In this document: piece after piece, positions 1 through 12,300 of the stretch
How positions within the stretch are numbered: position 1 is the stretch's first letter
Layout: each line of letters begins with the position of its first letter
Assembly (NCBI GenBank): GCA_027574665.1
Contig: CM050656.1
Span: 16,257,501-16,321,500, forward strand
Direction of reading: 5' to 3'
From: Rhynochetos jubatus
Taxonomy: Eukaryota; Chordata; Aves; Eurypygiformes; Rhynochetidae
Length of the DNA: 64,000 nt
Program-made: the position numbers and the translations under genes
Notes under the pieces: model-generated
What the model was told of the DNA's origin: nothing
The model's database searches: none
Seen by the model: only the letters and a program-made list of their open reading frames with translations

Positions 1-3000
1 GCCTCCTGATCGCCTGGAAGGACTGCGCTGTACAGCTCAGCATCCCACCCCTTTTCCATCTCGGCCATTGTGCAAGCGAGCTCTAGAGTACAGGAGGGAA
101 CCTGCCGTACCCTGGAGACCAAGAGAAACGGAAGGCTAAGGCACTGTTTACTCTATCAGGCTGGAGATCTCTGCGGTTAAAAAGACGCAGCCTGGTACAC
201 CCATGACCCTTCGCTGTTCAGACTGGTTAATACACCGTTGCTGATCTGAACTACACCTTAACTGAAACAATTTCAGATACAGTTGAGCCCAGACATGAAC
301 AGAAGGCAGAAATTTGCTGGTTACAGTCCCTCGACACAGCTGATATATCTGAGAACAACTTTCTACCACTGAGGTTTTATTAAGGGTCACGCAGATTATT
401 TAGCCTTTTAATTTACAATTTATGGAATAAATGCAAGGTTAAATACCAAATCCCAATAACCCATAGTAAGTGGAGAAAAAATATCCTGAAATACTGAGCA
501 TTAAAAATGCAATTAAAAATATAAATAAATAAATAGCCAATCAGTGGTTCTGTAATTATTTTAACTTTGATCTTTCAAATCTGCACGTTGACTTATAGCT
601 TATTGCTACAGAAATCAAATAATTTTTTCAGTTGATAAACACTCAAGTTTACTAGTTAATTAAACCCTTTTTGGATTTTTTCTTTCCCTCTTTCAATTTT
701 AACGGAGAAAAAGTTTAAGCTTTTAATAGCAAAATGGGGCAGCACTATATAACTCTTTTACTTGATGTTCTTAATTGCAATTACTGGTTTAAACTACAGA
801 AGTCCCTTGGTGGGGGGGAGCTTGAGAAGAGTTTGAATTTTCCTTCCTTAACTGGAGCAGTAATTAGAAAATACTTGGCTTTTCTATACCTCTGATAATC
901 TGCCTTTTTCTCTTCCAAACATCTTTGTTTCTCATATCACTAAGATTACACGAATTAGGTTTGCCAATTAATACCTAAATCATCTGTGTCATACTTAGTT
1001 CATGCAAGTTACATTAGTGACATTTCAGACCCCTGAGTAACACTAATATTTTATGTTGCACTATAAAAAGATACTAAAAATGTAATTTTCATGTGATGCC
1101 ACACAATTCAAAATATGTAGGAAAAGCAAACTGCTTTAAAAAATGAGTAAACTTAAGGATGACAGCTTTGATTTGTACTTTTGCATGTGACAATTATAGG
1201 CTTCATCCTGAAAGCATTTTTTACTAAGTGTTGTTCACTGTGCTTCAGAAAGAAGCCCTCATATTAGCAACTACTCAGCCTGAGAAATATTACAACCCAG
1301 TGGAGCCTGACTGAGCTCGATTCAAAGCATACGGTTTTCCAGAAACCATCATGACAGATTTCCTTGCAACCTGCCAGCCTAACACTGATCACTTAACCCC
1401 ATCTGCTCCTGCTGTCCAAGCCCGCCTCCCCACAGCTTGAGTGCCCACAGCCCTCCTGCAGCTCCCGGGAAGGGATAGCGGGCCAGTCGCACAGCAGGGC
1501 TGGGTTTGCCTTCGGTTACCTGCGAGGGCAGGGATGGCCAGCCCTGCAGGGCTTGATGCAGGCCTAGTTGTCTCACAGTTCCTGTAGAGAACGCTTCTCA
1601 GACTACTCTCTGACAATATCTCATTGCTGCTGGCCCTTACACTCCACCTGCTCAAAGAACATAAGCATTATGTAAAGATGAACAGTTATCTTAAGAATTG
1701 CTCCTCAGTTAAGTAGGGGTAGGGTCATCTGCAGCATTTGGTTAAAAAGCGTCCACAGGAATAAAAGCTTCCAGAAGAAATTTTTCCCAGTAATCAATAA
1801 TTACCAGTACAAAAAGGCTGGGGTAATTATTTCTAGACTGGTCCCTCCCTTGACCTTAGCAACAAGAAAAAGTTTAGTTGGGAAAAATCCCTCTCCCTTC
1901 CCCAGCAATTTTGCAGAAAACAGTAATAATAGTTAAGAAAAATCATCATCAGTAGTGCTGAAGTAACTCCTTTATTGCCATGGCACCACAAAACCTCAGT
2001 CCTTTGTTCTGAAGGGCTTGAGGTTGGAAATGATTTTGCCGGTGTTTTAAACAAGCATATCCTGCAGGCTGAGACTACCCTCCCTTCTCAGAAAGGAGAA
2101 TCCTTTTTCATAAGATTGCCCATGCAGACCTAGAGAAATAAGCACAAATGTAGGCCAGCATCAGCAGGACTGGAGGAAGGGTAGTTCCTGCAGGTGACAA
2201 GCTCTGCGTGACACAGGTCCTGCGATGAGCATCTCTGCTGTCAGAAATGCTGGCTGCCGCGTGCAGTGTAAGCGGTGACTGGTGACTGACACGTGCTGAG
2301 GAGCGGAGGCGAGATCCTGCGCAGGCAGCGTGATAGCACCCAACCTGCAGTGCACTGCTGCTAGGTTGTCATGCGGCTCAGTCGCACTCAGGTTTGCACA
2401 CACAGTCCCCAGAACTAGAAACAATCTCAACAGCCAGAAGCCTAAGACCAACACAACCAACCTGTGCAACCATTTCTCCCCACAGGATTGCAAAACTTGG
2501 TATTAAATTTAATAGGGGTGCGGACACAAGAAGGGAGCATTGCTAGACTCCTGTTACTACACTACATTGAGGAGTGATGGCTCACCGGTAGATGTGCCAT
2601 GAAAGCAAAGTTGCTTCTGAAAGATACGTTTTCTTTAAAAAGAGTAAAGCACAATGGCACAGCACAGTAAAGAACAATTTATTGTTGATTAAATAATAAC
2701 AGTACAGTGTTATACTTCCTGCTGAGACTCGGCAAGCTACACTGCAACTCAGGTGAGGTACAAATTCCCAAATAACAAAAGTGCTGACACAACAATATGC
2801 GTATTAGTGTTACTGGATGTTGTTAGCATTGTTTGCACAAAAGAAGTTACACAATTGTCCTAAAATTGTAGATCAGGTTATATGGCAGCCAACTAAAACA
2901 GAAGTGTATACCCATTTCATTGACTTGACTGTAATAGCCAGTAAAGTTATCCCCACTGTATTGTTACGGTCTGTACAGGAGAAAAAAAAATTACCGTGAA

Positions 3001-4924
3001 ATAGATCCCATCATTCCAAAAGCTCATCTGAGAGCCAAGCCTCTTCCGAACCTGCGTGTTTCTCAATTAAGAGTAGCCATTCAGTTACTTTCACATCCTA
3101 AGTAGGTTTTCTATTGTCACTAATCATACATGTATTTGTGTACTTGAAAGGAGATATATAACAGGCAGAGATGTTACCAAGTGTATTAACTGGATAGTGT
3201 TTGGGCAACTCAAACATTTTTTCTATAAAAATATTTGCATTCAAACACAGTTAAGAATACGTAGTGGTACAGTGTGAACGCTGATTCACATTAGATGATC
3301 ATATCATTATTAAAGCTTTTTCCTCAACCCTAGAACTTGTTAACATGTGAAAGTTATAAGACATGCAGTGCTTACTGTTTCCTCCACCTGCGCAGGCTGG
3401 GGTGGGGGGGAAGGAAGGCAAGAAAAACTGCAAGCTTTCTCAGTTCAGAAAGAACGGTCGGCGTTAGTGGCACCTCCCTCTACCACAGCGAACAGCCACG
3501 CTACTCTGACAGCCGGACCGTTGTGTGCGAGCTAGGTAACAGCAGCTTGTAACTGGTAAGTACAAAACTACTGCACCGTACACTGATTTTCAAAAAAATT
3601 CCCTTGCTACCTATGTTCCCATCATTCATCAATTGTGACCAGTGCTGTCATGCTCAGTGGCACACCTGTGGAGCAAAGCATTTAGCATCTCGGTGTATCA
3701 AAAGGCATGTCATGGCTGAAGGAAGTGAGGGAGCTGTCTGCGGTTCATGTCCCTGTTTCAAAATGACAGGAGAGGAACATGCACTCTGAAACCACTGCAG
3801 ACAAAAATGAAGGTATGCACAAACTCTCTGCTTGGCGTGCGACAGTGTAGTGCACCCTGAGAATAACCCACCCACACTGCTGCAGGCAATCATGCTGATT
3901 AATCTGGCAAATCAGCCCACAAATTAAGTAAATTAAAGATTGGAAAGATGCTGTCAGGTCCAGCTTACCAATGCTGGCTGAATTAATTTTAAATGCCAGA
4001 GGAACTTATTTTTCACTGTGCCAGTAAGCTTTCTCAATTGCTTCTGGTTACATAATGCATTAAACACCAAAGCAAACCCAGTGTGACTAAACTTAAACCA
4101 CCCTACAGCATATTTGTCTAGTACCATGTCATTTTGATGCAGCTACTTTATTCATTCTCTGAATCAGACTAAAAGAAATCAGATGGCTCGAATCCTACAC
4201 CATGGTGGAGAAAATCTCGCGTCCGTGAAGAGCACAGACCCTGCACGGGCAGGGAAGAGGCGATGTGCCCAGTGACCTTACCCAGCAGAACACCCGCCAT
4301 CACCTAACAGGGCTGAACGGAGCAGGGTAGCGGGGCTGGGGGAAAGCCCAGCTCTCCCAAGCCTGACACATCTCCCAGACTGCGGACTATCCACACCGTC
4401 AGTTACTAAAAATACGTCTACACTGCGCCGTGCCCCCTAATTCATTAGGTACCCAAGAAAGCACAGATCTCTGCACAGAACAATTTACTACTCAGTGTAC
4501 CACTCGGGGCTGTATTTCTCTTTGCAAAGTAAAGTAACCCCATCCCTTCTGGGCAACGACAGCCAGGCTGCTTCGGATGAGAGTCACATCAAGAAAACTG
4601 TGCAAACATAGAGGTTTGCAATACAGTATTGGACGACAATTTTTTAATCTTGAAATGGAAAGCTTCTGTTTAGAAAACAGGGTCCTCTACGTGCTTCCGA
4701 GAAGCTTCTAAGGGAGGCAGTGCCCTGCCGGGAAGTGGGGCAGAACAACCAAGTGGGCATAACGCTACCGATGACAGATGCTACACAATGCCGCCCAGTT
4801 AAAAATCATACCTAGCACTTAACGAAACAGTCTTTCACCCTGCTACGACACAGCATTTCTCATTTCCACAAGAACAGGCACAAGGAAAACCTTTACCGTG
4901 AAACCTACTTCAGGATTATGCCTT

Positions 4925-5340
4925 TTCGCGCCAGATGTCCTGACCTCTCACGGCCATTTTGGGCTCTGCTCTACCTCACGACTTGCCGCCCTCAGTCTTC
5001 ACAGCCAGCGCGCTGCAGCGAGCCGCCTGCGGTGCCAAACCTCGGTGCAAGAGCACGCTGCGTGACGGTGCTCGGCAAAACCGCCTGGCAGCAGCCGTGA
5101 GCCGCGGCACAGCAGGAAAGGCGGGCTCGGGCCACGTCCTACCCCTCGCCATGCTGCTGCTGACCCCTGGCAGGAGCAGGCGCAGAGGGTGACCGACCCC
5201 TGCGCCAGCGCGGCACGGCGGGCAGCGCCTGGGCATCCCCGCCGGCCGCCACTGGGGCCGGTGCGGGCTCCGCTTGGCCCTGTGGCGCTGGGAGCGGGCA
5301 GGCCTGTTCCGAGGGCACTCCGGGGCCACGCACTGCACCT
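4925..5340. other. CpG-rich patch in the downstream flank
   Basis: About 400 bp with dozens of CpG dinucleotides and high G+C inside AT-rich surroundings, resembling a small CpG island. No convincing ORF is present: readings of 91 and 120 residues overlap in different frames, as expected from GC-rich noise. It could be an orphan CpG island, an enhancer or the start of a non-coding transcript. Confidence 0.5.
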
Positions 5341-5629
5341 TGCAACTCTACTAGTGGTTTACGAGTGATTTCAGCGGTGTAGGGAGCTGCACAGGGGTGG
5401 CTGGCTGAGAACAAAGAACGCAGATGCAGAATAACAGCTAATGCATGGGAATTTTACCACAGAAAAAATGGCAAATGTTTTTAGCAAAGGCTGGAGTGGA
5501 AGATTTTCCAGTAAGTATGCTGTTTAACAGCAAATTATTTTCTCCTGAAAATGGGAATAAATGCAACAGCTTCCAGTTCACTGTTACACCACCGCGTGCA
5601 AAGCTAACTTGCAAAGAGTCACATTTGCC

Positions 5630-5648
5630 AACACCTAAATTAGGTGTT
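5630..5648. repeat. Short inverted repeat, 9-bp arms
   Basis: AACACCTAA, a single A, then TTAGGTGTT: perfect 9-bp arms around one base. The arms contain ACACCT and AGGTGT, the core of T-box half-sites, facing each other. Binding is inference. Confidence 0.7.
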
Positions 5649-5701
5649 ATAAATGTCAATACAATTTCATCTTGTCACTTTAATACTCAGGGAAAGTAAA
5701 A

Positions 5702-5721
5702 AAACTGTAAATTTACAGTTT
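5702..5721. repeat. Perfect 20-bp palindrome
   Basis: AAACTGTAAA followed by its exact reverse complement TTTACAGTTT, with no spacer. It lies 53 bp from the preceding inverted repeat. Confidence 0.8.
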
Positions 5722-6374
5722 CCTATTCAAAGGTGAACTTGTTCTAGAACTCCTAGCCCAACCCAGGAACCATGCAGGCGCAGTTTTAAAAGCTGATGAA
5801 TTTACTTGCCAACAGCACAGACAACCAACAATCAGACACTAATTTTCCCATAACAAAGACAACACATTCCTTTATAGACAGGACGTTTAACTCAAGGCTG
5901 AGGTCTACCAAACAGGAGTCCATATGAGGTATTTTAAGTAAAGTTTCCTTTAACATACTTCATCAAAGCAATACTTGTGAAAAAATACTTTCCTTGCTCT
6001 TTGGACTTTGTATTTGGATAAGCTTGTTAGAAAGACCCATAGAAGCACTTTCTTTTAGCAGAAAACTCCGCGTTCTCAAGCACAAAACAGGTCTGGCCCG
6101 GTTGAGAACACGGCAAGGTCCGGATTTGCACAGGCAAGGTACAGATGTGGGCCTGCAGCACCCCGCTGTGGCATGTTGCACCTGTTCTGGTCAGCCCCGG
6201 CATCCAGGCCCTTTCACATTCCCAACGCACACAACTGAAGACTTCAGCAGGCATTTTTCTCCAGGAAAGACTGCTGGAGCAGATGCCATCGGGCCATGCT
6301 CTCACAGGATAAGAGCTGTATCACAGTATAAATAAAGCATGAAGTCTTGGTAAGGTTTCACTGTCGGCATTTCT

Positions 6375-6690
6375 GAGCCCATCCCAGTCGCATCTTTTAT
6401 TGCGACTACGGCTACCCACATCCCCGCGCCTCATGTTTTCGCGCCGCCCGAGGGGCTGCGGTAGGAAGCTGTCCCCACCCCAAGGAGCACAGTGCCCAAC
6501 TCACCCTGCACCCTCACCAGCCCCCTCACCTGCTGCTGCCTCCTGGCGGGCAGCTGGCAGGTGGCCCAGGGGGAGGGCAGTGCCTGAGCTCTGCTGCCCA
6601 GCGCCCTGCTGCCTAGCCCTGCCCCCACACCGGGCACCGGGCGGCCAGGCTGCTGGGACACTGCTGCCCGCACTTCCAGCCTGCTCTAAA
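6375..6690. other. GC-rich patch in the downstream flank
   Basis: A 300-bp G+C-rich interval, CpG-rich only in its first 90 bases and C-rich afterwards. No recognisable coding sequence or repeat family. Confidence 0.35.
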
Positions 6691-8580
6691 AACATCTACA
6701 GTGCAACAGAAAATAAAAAACTCCAGTAAAGGGTAATGTTTTGACTGAACAGCAGTGGGTTTCTGGAGATTCAGTGAAAGGCATTGAGGAGGTTTGTCTC
6801 CCTTCCATGTTTGATTAATTAGTTGGTTCCTGAGGGAAGGTTTGATGGTGGGGTCAGCAGTCTGCTGGTCAGCAGGCTGGAGGTTCTGCCTCAGTGCTGC
6901 TTTCAAGGGCCCAAGGTCAGAACGAATGACTATTTAAAGGCTTATTTACTAGGACCACATATCTGATCACAAAGGAAATGCTGCTTTTGCAGAGGGAAAG
7001 GAGTGAATGATCCTGCCAGCGGCGCTATCTGGAGTCAGATTGTAGGTACAACCCAATTTACCCAAAGACCATACGCACTTGTTCTGAGGAGCTGGCAGGA
7101 AAGCGTAGCATTACATTTATTGAAAATATTGATCCACACATTATTAGGAATACAGTACCACTTTAGGAAAGGTTATCAGAAATATGAATATCTTAAGTAA
7201 TGTCAGACGTCAACCAACCACGTGGTCCACTTTCATCATGCTAAATGGTTTTTTTTTTCTAGATCTGTCCATACCGCATAGGTATGGTTAGTAGTCCTCC
7301 TGCTGCTGGCAGAGTATTCTATACAGATTGACCTGTCCCAGCACTCCATGGACAGAGATAATAATGTCGTTTAACAGAAGAAGAAAAAGGAGACAAAAAA
7401 AGCCATGTGAACCTACTATCCTAAGGCTCTGTTTGAGACTGGCAGGCTAAGCTGGAAGTTTATCCTTATGGCCTAAAGCAAAATACAATGGAAGCCTTCC
7501 CCAAGAAGAGAGAATTTACAGCTTTTATTAGGTCTTACAGATAACCATAGTATGCTTTATCAGTAGTCACTGTATGGACCAAAAGAGATATACAATTAAT
7601 GTGAACATACTATATTAGTAACCACAAAAATGGAAAATACCTTTTTTATAGCTGGCTAAACTCAAGAGGTGTTTCTAATTGTTTACAAATGGCCTCGTTA
7701 TCATATAACCTGCAGTTCTAGAGGTGAGGCACCACAGCACAGGCATTAAAAATCTCACCCAAACTCCCAGTTTTATATATGCTATGACTAAAATTTTAAA
7801 AAATCATTTCCAGACTTCAGTCTCAAATCTCTTAAGTCTCTAAAATTTGTCTTAAATCTCTAGATATCAAAAACCTCTAACATACTTTCTCCTGAGGATA
7901 ATTAGCCCCCCAATTATTTTTTAAGTATACCTGAAATACACTGATAATTTACAAACACATTTCAGGGTTACATGATTGGTAAGTAAACGAGTCTTTGGTA
8001 AATAATAACTACTATGTTGTTTACTCAGGTAAAAATCTTAATCCATTTTTAAGTCTAGATAACTGATTTTTAAAATAATTATTTCTATAATGAATAAGGC
8101 TCATATGGCACAATGCTGAGTAGGATGAATAGGTATATGTAGCAAAACATGAATGATGTTTTCAGGTTACAAGTCCTGTTAATAGTAGGTTTCTGCTCTG
8201 GCTCCTTTTCTTTTTGTGCCCTTCAGCCAGGCGCAGGAAGCTGAATCTGAATGAGAGCTTTCTAATGAATTAGATTTCCAACATTTAAAGGTGTCAGCCA
8301 TCTAGAAAATACTGTCCATTGCACGGGTAGATTCTACAGTAGGTACTGGATTGTATGCTAAAAGCTACAACAAACCAATTAGTTTAAGGTTGAAATAATA
8401 CATTATAGCTGCAGTATTTCCTAAAAATGTCTGCTTTATCACTTGTGCAGTAAAACACAAAAACTATGCACTATGCATGCTTGTGCGAGGTGGAGATGAC
8501 TGCTTGCTCCCAAAGGAAACCTAAAGGCACAGGACATAGGTAATGCGAATGAAAATCTGCTAACAAACATTGGCTTCTCT

Positions 8581-8586
8581 TTTATT
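8581..8586 (-). other. Candidate distal polyadenylation hexamer
   Basis: AATAAA on the TTLL7 strand, about 675 nt after the stop codon, followed by a T/G-rich stretch. Confidence 0.35.
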
Positions 8587-9091
8587 ATGAGAATCCAATT
8601 AAAAACTGAATGCCAAGCTGATATTTTACTGTTTGTATACTAGGTGCCTTCACTTTGGCTAAAAGACACTATACCATCTCTTTAAGAAAAATAGCAGCAT
8701 CAAATAGATCTCATAATTTAAGAGAGAAATAAAAATATGTTTGCTTTAGGTTTGGCTTACAGAGTTTTGGGGATTATTTTAAACGTGTCCAAGAAATGAT
8801 CAGATTATTTTCAATGACGGCTACAGTTTCAGTTTTCTACTACAGTTTGTTAGTCATCGACCCTGTTAAAGGATCGATTACATTTGGGACAATAAATAGT
8901 ATACTTTACAATAAATAATATTCAATCAAAGTATTGTATGTACAAAATAATGTAACACTGTAATAGGATCTTCAAGATCAATTCCATTTTATATATTCTG
9001 CAGCAAAAATAACATTTCTAGTAAGAAGGAATTACTTATAAACCTAGCAAGATCTACACATTCACTTGTGTGTGTAAACAACTTAACAAGG

Positions 9092-9097
9092 TTTATT
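9092..9097 (-). other. Candidate proximal polyadenylation hexamer
   Basis: AATAAA on the TTLL7 strand, about 165 nt after the stop codon, with a GT-rich stretch 10-20 nt downstream. Confidence 0.4.
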
Positions 9098-9260
9098 ATT
9101 TTTCCAGAAAAGCTATGCTTTTACAGTAGGTTTTCAGCTAAATGTTATCATAATATGGTAGTAAATATACACTAGTGTTTATATTTAGCTCCATCGCAAA
9201 TTTTAATTTGAAAAAAAAGGAGTGCCATTATTTGCAAAGAACAGCAACTTTCCTTTTGCT

Positions 9261-9381
9261 TCACAAGTGACTGTATCTGTGTGTGAACAAAATGTTAGGG
9301 CGAGGCATTCCAGATGAACTGCAGCTAAGGTTGGACGAAGGTGATTTCATGATGAAGAGTGAAGGTCCTGGCAATAAATAC
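9261..9381 (-). CDS. TTLL7: TTLL7 coding exon 20 (stop codon)
   Basis: Residues 871-910 and [17 protein letters not shown], then [17 protein letters not shown] and stop, aligning in length and ending with the mammalian C-terminus. The acceptor is a strong ATCCTTTCTAG. The exon continues downstream as 3' UTR. Confidence 0.93.
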
Positions 9382-12300
9382 CTAGAAAGGATATGAAAAA
9401 TATAGCAGAGTTTACAGGCAAAGTGACATTCAAGAACAAAAGCATTACTTGTTCATATGCCATACCTTAAAATTGTATGCAAGAAATTATGTACAATAAA
9501 TACTATTTATAAAACATACAGGGCATGAGGCACTAGCTAACTCAGGAAACACATCTAAACACAGACAAACTCTTAGCAAAATTTCAAGATGTTGAATGAT
9601 GATCCAACATCTTTCCAGTCCTTTATGTTTAAAGCAAGCAGATAAATAAAACAATGGCACTCTCTGCAACACTACTACCAAAATTGAATACATCACCCGT
9701 TTTTGTCTGCTATTACAGTACTATTTAATCAATTTAAACTGGGTATAAACTGCAATTGATGTTAACCAGCTTATAAAAAGTTAAGTTGTAAAAGTAGTTG
9801 ATTAGAGAAAAAAACCCTAAATTTTCAGCTTTGGTTTCCAGCTCTAATTCTATAAAACAGACACGCTATCATCAATACTCCAGTAAAGCAAGAAACAATG
9901 GTGTTGCAACCCAATAAGTCACATCAGTGACCTTTTACTTTTGAAATTCAGGTAACTACATAGCCCGTATTTAATTTAATTCTGCAAACAATGATTTATC
10001 ACATGCCTAATACTCATTCTTAAACCTTTCCATGTTATCATTTCCTAATAGATACTTGCAGAAGTCATTAGATGAGCACAGTAAGTGTGCAAAAATAACA
10101 TCCACACTAAATCAGAATTTCATAATGACTTATGTCAATGTTAGGATGGATTAACACAACACATCATTGTATAAATTATTGCTTAAAAATTGTTGCATCA
10201 TTCTAGTGAATCATATTGATTAATGATGAGTAAGTTAAAAGATTGATCCTACTAATCACATGGATAGATACAGCATCAGACAATAGGAGACAAGAAAGTG
10301 TACACATTTGGTTTGTTCAAGGTTTGAGAAAAGCTGGTATTACAAAAATATTATCACCAATATATGTTTAAAACACCAACCCTGATTTGGTACGGGTTGG
10401 TGGTGAGCTTGACAGTTAACTACGTCACCAGACTGAGTCCTACTTTTGCTTAACGATCCAGTAAAAATCTTAAATATTTCCCAGAGAATATGCCATGTAA
10501 TACATCAGATTATTTAGCAAGCTGTAAGGATCTAGCATTAGATGGGTTGTGGGGTTTTTTGATTCTGCAACGCAGATGAATTTATCAAAATATGAAGTCT
10601 GACATTTTATACACAGTTTGATTTTAGCTATTATTTTTAAGTGATTTTGACATAATTTCTGGGCTCTCCTATTGTTTTCCTTATACTTTTGTGAGGAAAA
10701 ATATGACATTAATACACATTTACATTAATAATTATTCATTCTCTTCATGACATATATTTGATTTACAGTAAGGAGATGGGACTGAGAACAGATCTGAAAT
10801 GTGATAAAAGAACTCTGCGGCTGCTTTCATTATCTTTTTCTCTCTCTCCCTGTAAAGATATCTTTTCCCAGCTAAAGAGATATCTATTTGTAATCTTTGA
10901 AAGCTTTAGTTTCACAAACACTTGTTTTATAAACACAAACAAAACAAAAAACAGGTTTGTGTTCAGAAAAATTCTTCAAATTAGATTTTGTAAGTAAGTC
11001 TTGAAAAAAATGACTTCTTGTACATTTATTGCTCTGATCTCATTTGCACTTCACACAATTTTACGTAGAGTCAAGAAAACTACTAACAGTAGTGCGGATT
11101 CTTATATAAAAACAGAAACTTAGATGAAAAGTGAAATAGCATTGTGCTTCTCCCATTTCTAGAAAACTAGTTCATTACCTTACAGTTGTGGGGCATAATG
11201 GTCAAGAGCATTTATTTCCATACCTATCTTTCCTTTCCCAGATTCAGAATATCATGGTTAACTAGCATATTGTTTTATCCACAGCATAGATATAACATTT
11301 GTGGAGATTAATATAAAAACTGTAACTTTAATCAACGACAGTGACAACTCTATTGCTGAAGACATGCTGATATGTAGGATATTGAGGGTTTAGATTCTTC
11401 TAGCCTGGGAAATTTATGAATAAACTTCCATTCAGCATCCAAAGAAACACCGAAACTACAGATGAGAGAGTTCTATTGGACCATCCCTTTCACTGCTTTC
11501 CAAATGCAAGCCTGTTAGCTGCAGTACATTACAGTAATCCAACCAGTTTGAACAGTTTGTGGTTGGTCATGATGAAAACTTTTCTGCAATATTAACAGTA
11601 AAGGCAATAAAATCTTCAAGGTTTAAGATTTTTCTAGTACTAGCTAATCCAGATGACTTTACCACACACTTCCTATAGCTCAGTATATGTTAATATTGAA
11701 TATGATTTGTTTTGTGGCTAACATACTTCTGCTTCTGCTGTGACCAAACAAATTCAGTTTCTGGTTGGTTTTAAATGATGTTAGAGTGCCTTAAGATCCA
11801 TATAACAATAACAAATGGGTTCAGTGTATCAAATAACTAGTCTGAGATATAGCAAGTAGGCAATTAAGTCATAAAATAAGTTTAACAGACAATATATCAA
11901 AGGTTTGCTTTGCACATAACATTTAACTCGTAAAGCCCTTCTATGAAATCATGGCTGTAAGATGTTTTATATAAACAAAGCATTTGTAAGTCTATATACA
12001 TAATAATTCAAATTGCCATTATGGATAGAATTAGGGACCAAAGTCATTTGAAACTTACATTTAATTCTCCACCTACAACTTTTAAACTGCAGATCGTTGA
12101 CTCCCACAGTTGAAGCATTTTCAGTAATCCCTGTACTGACAGTATCAAAATCCCTATTGTATCAGGTTGGAGAACTAAACCAGCCAATGGAAAATCGGGT
12201 AAGTGCCAAATAATTTTTTTACTATATGATGCTGTTTTGCAAGGTTTGAAAATATATTTATGCTCTGTAAGAAGAAATAACGAAAATTTCAATCTGTAGG

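Larger units (their letters stand above)
1..8575. other. Downstream flank of TTLL7, no gene recognised
   Basis: Mostly AT-rich unique-looking DNA with several short GC-richer patches (1380-1570, 2160-2420, 4190-4350, 4925-5340, 6375-6690). Its ORFs are short, overlapping in several frames and without recognisable motifs. In mammals a long gene-poor interval lies on this side of TTLL7, which agrees with the lack of genes here. Confidence 0.6.
8576..9260 (-). other. TTLL7: Probable TTLL7 3' UTR
   Basis: AT-rich sequence directly following the stop codon. Coding-strand AATAAA hexamers occur at 9097-9092 (about 165 nt after the stop, followed by a GTTGTTTAC stretch) and 8586-8581 (followed by a TGTTTGTT stretch). 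Either could end the transcript. Further hexamers lie at 7120-7115 and 6395-6390, so a longer 3' UTR cannot be excluded. Confidence 0.4.

Noticed and set aside
4976..5414. Arg/Pro/Ala-rich ORFs of 120 and 91 codons on the minus strand
   Set aside because: They overlap in different frames in a CpG-rich patch, where stop codons are rare; no motif, no splice context.
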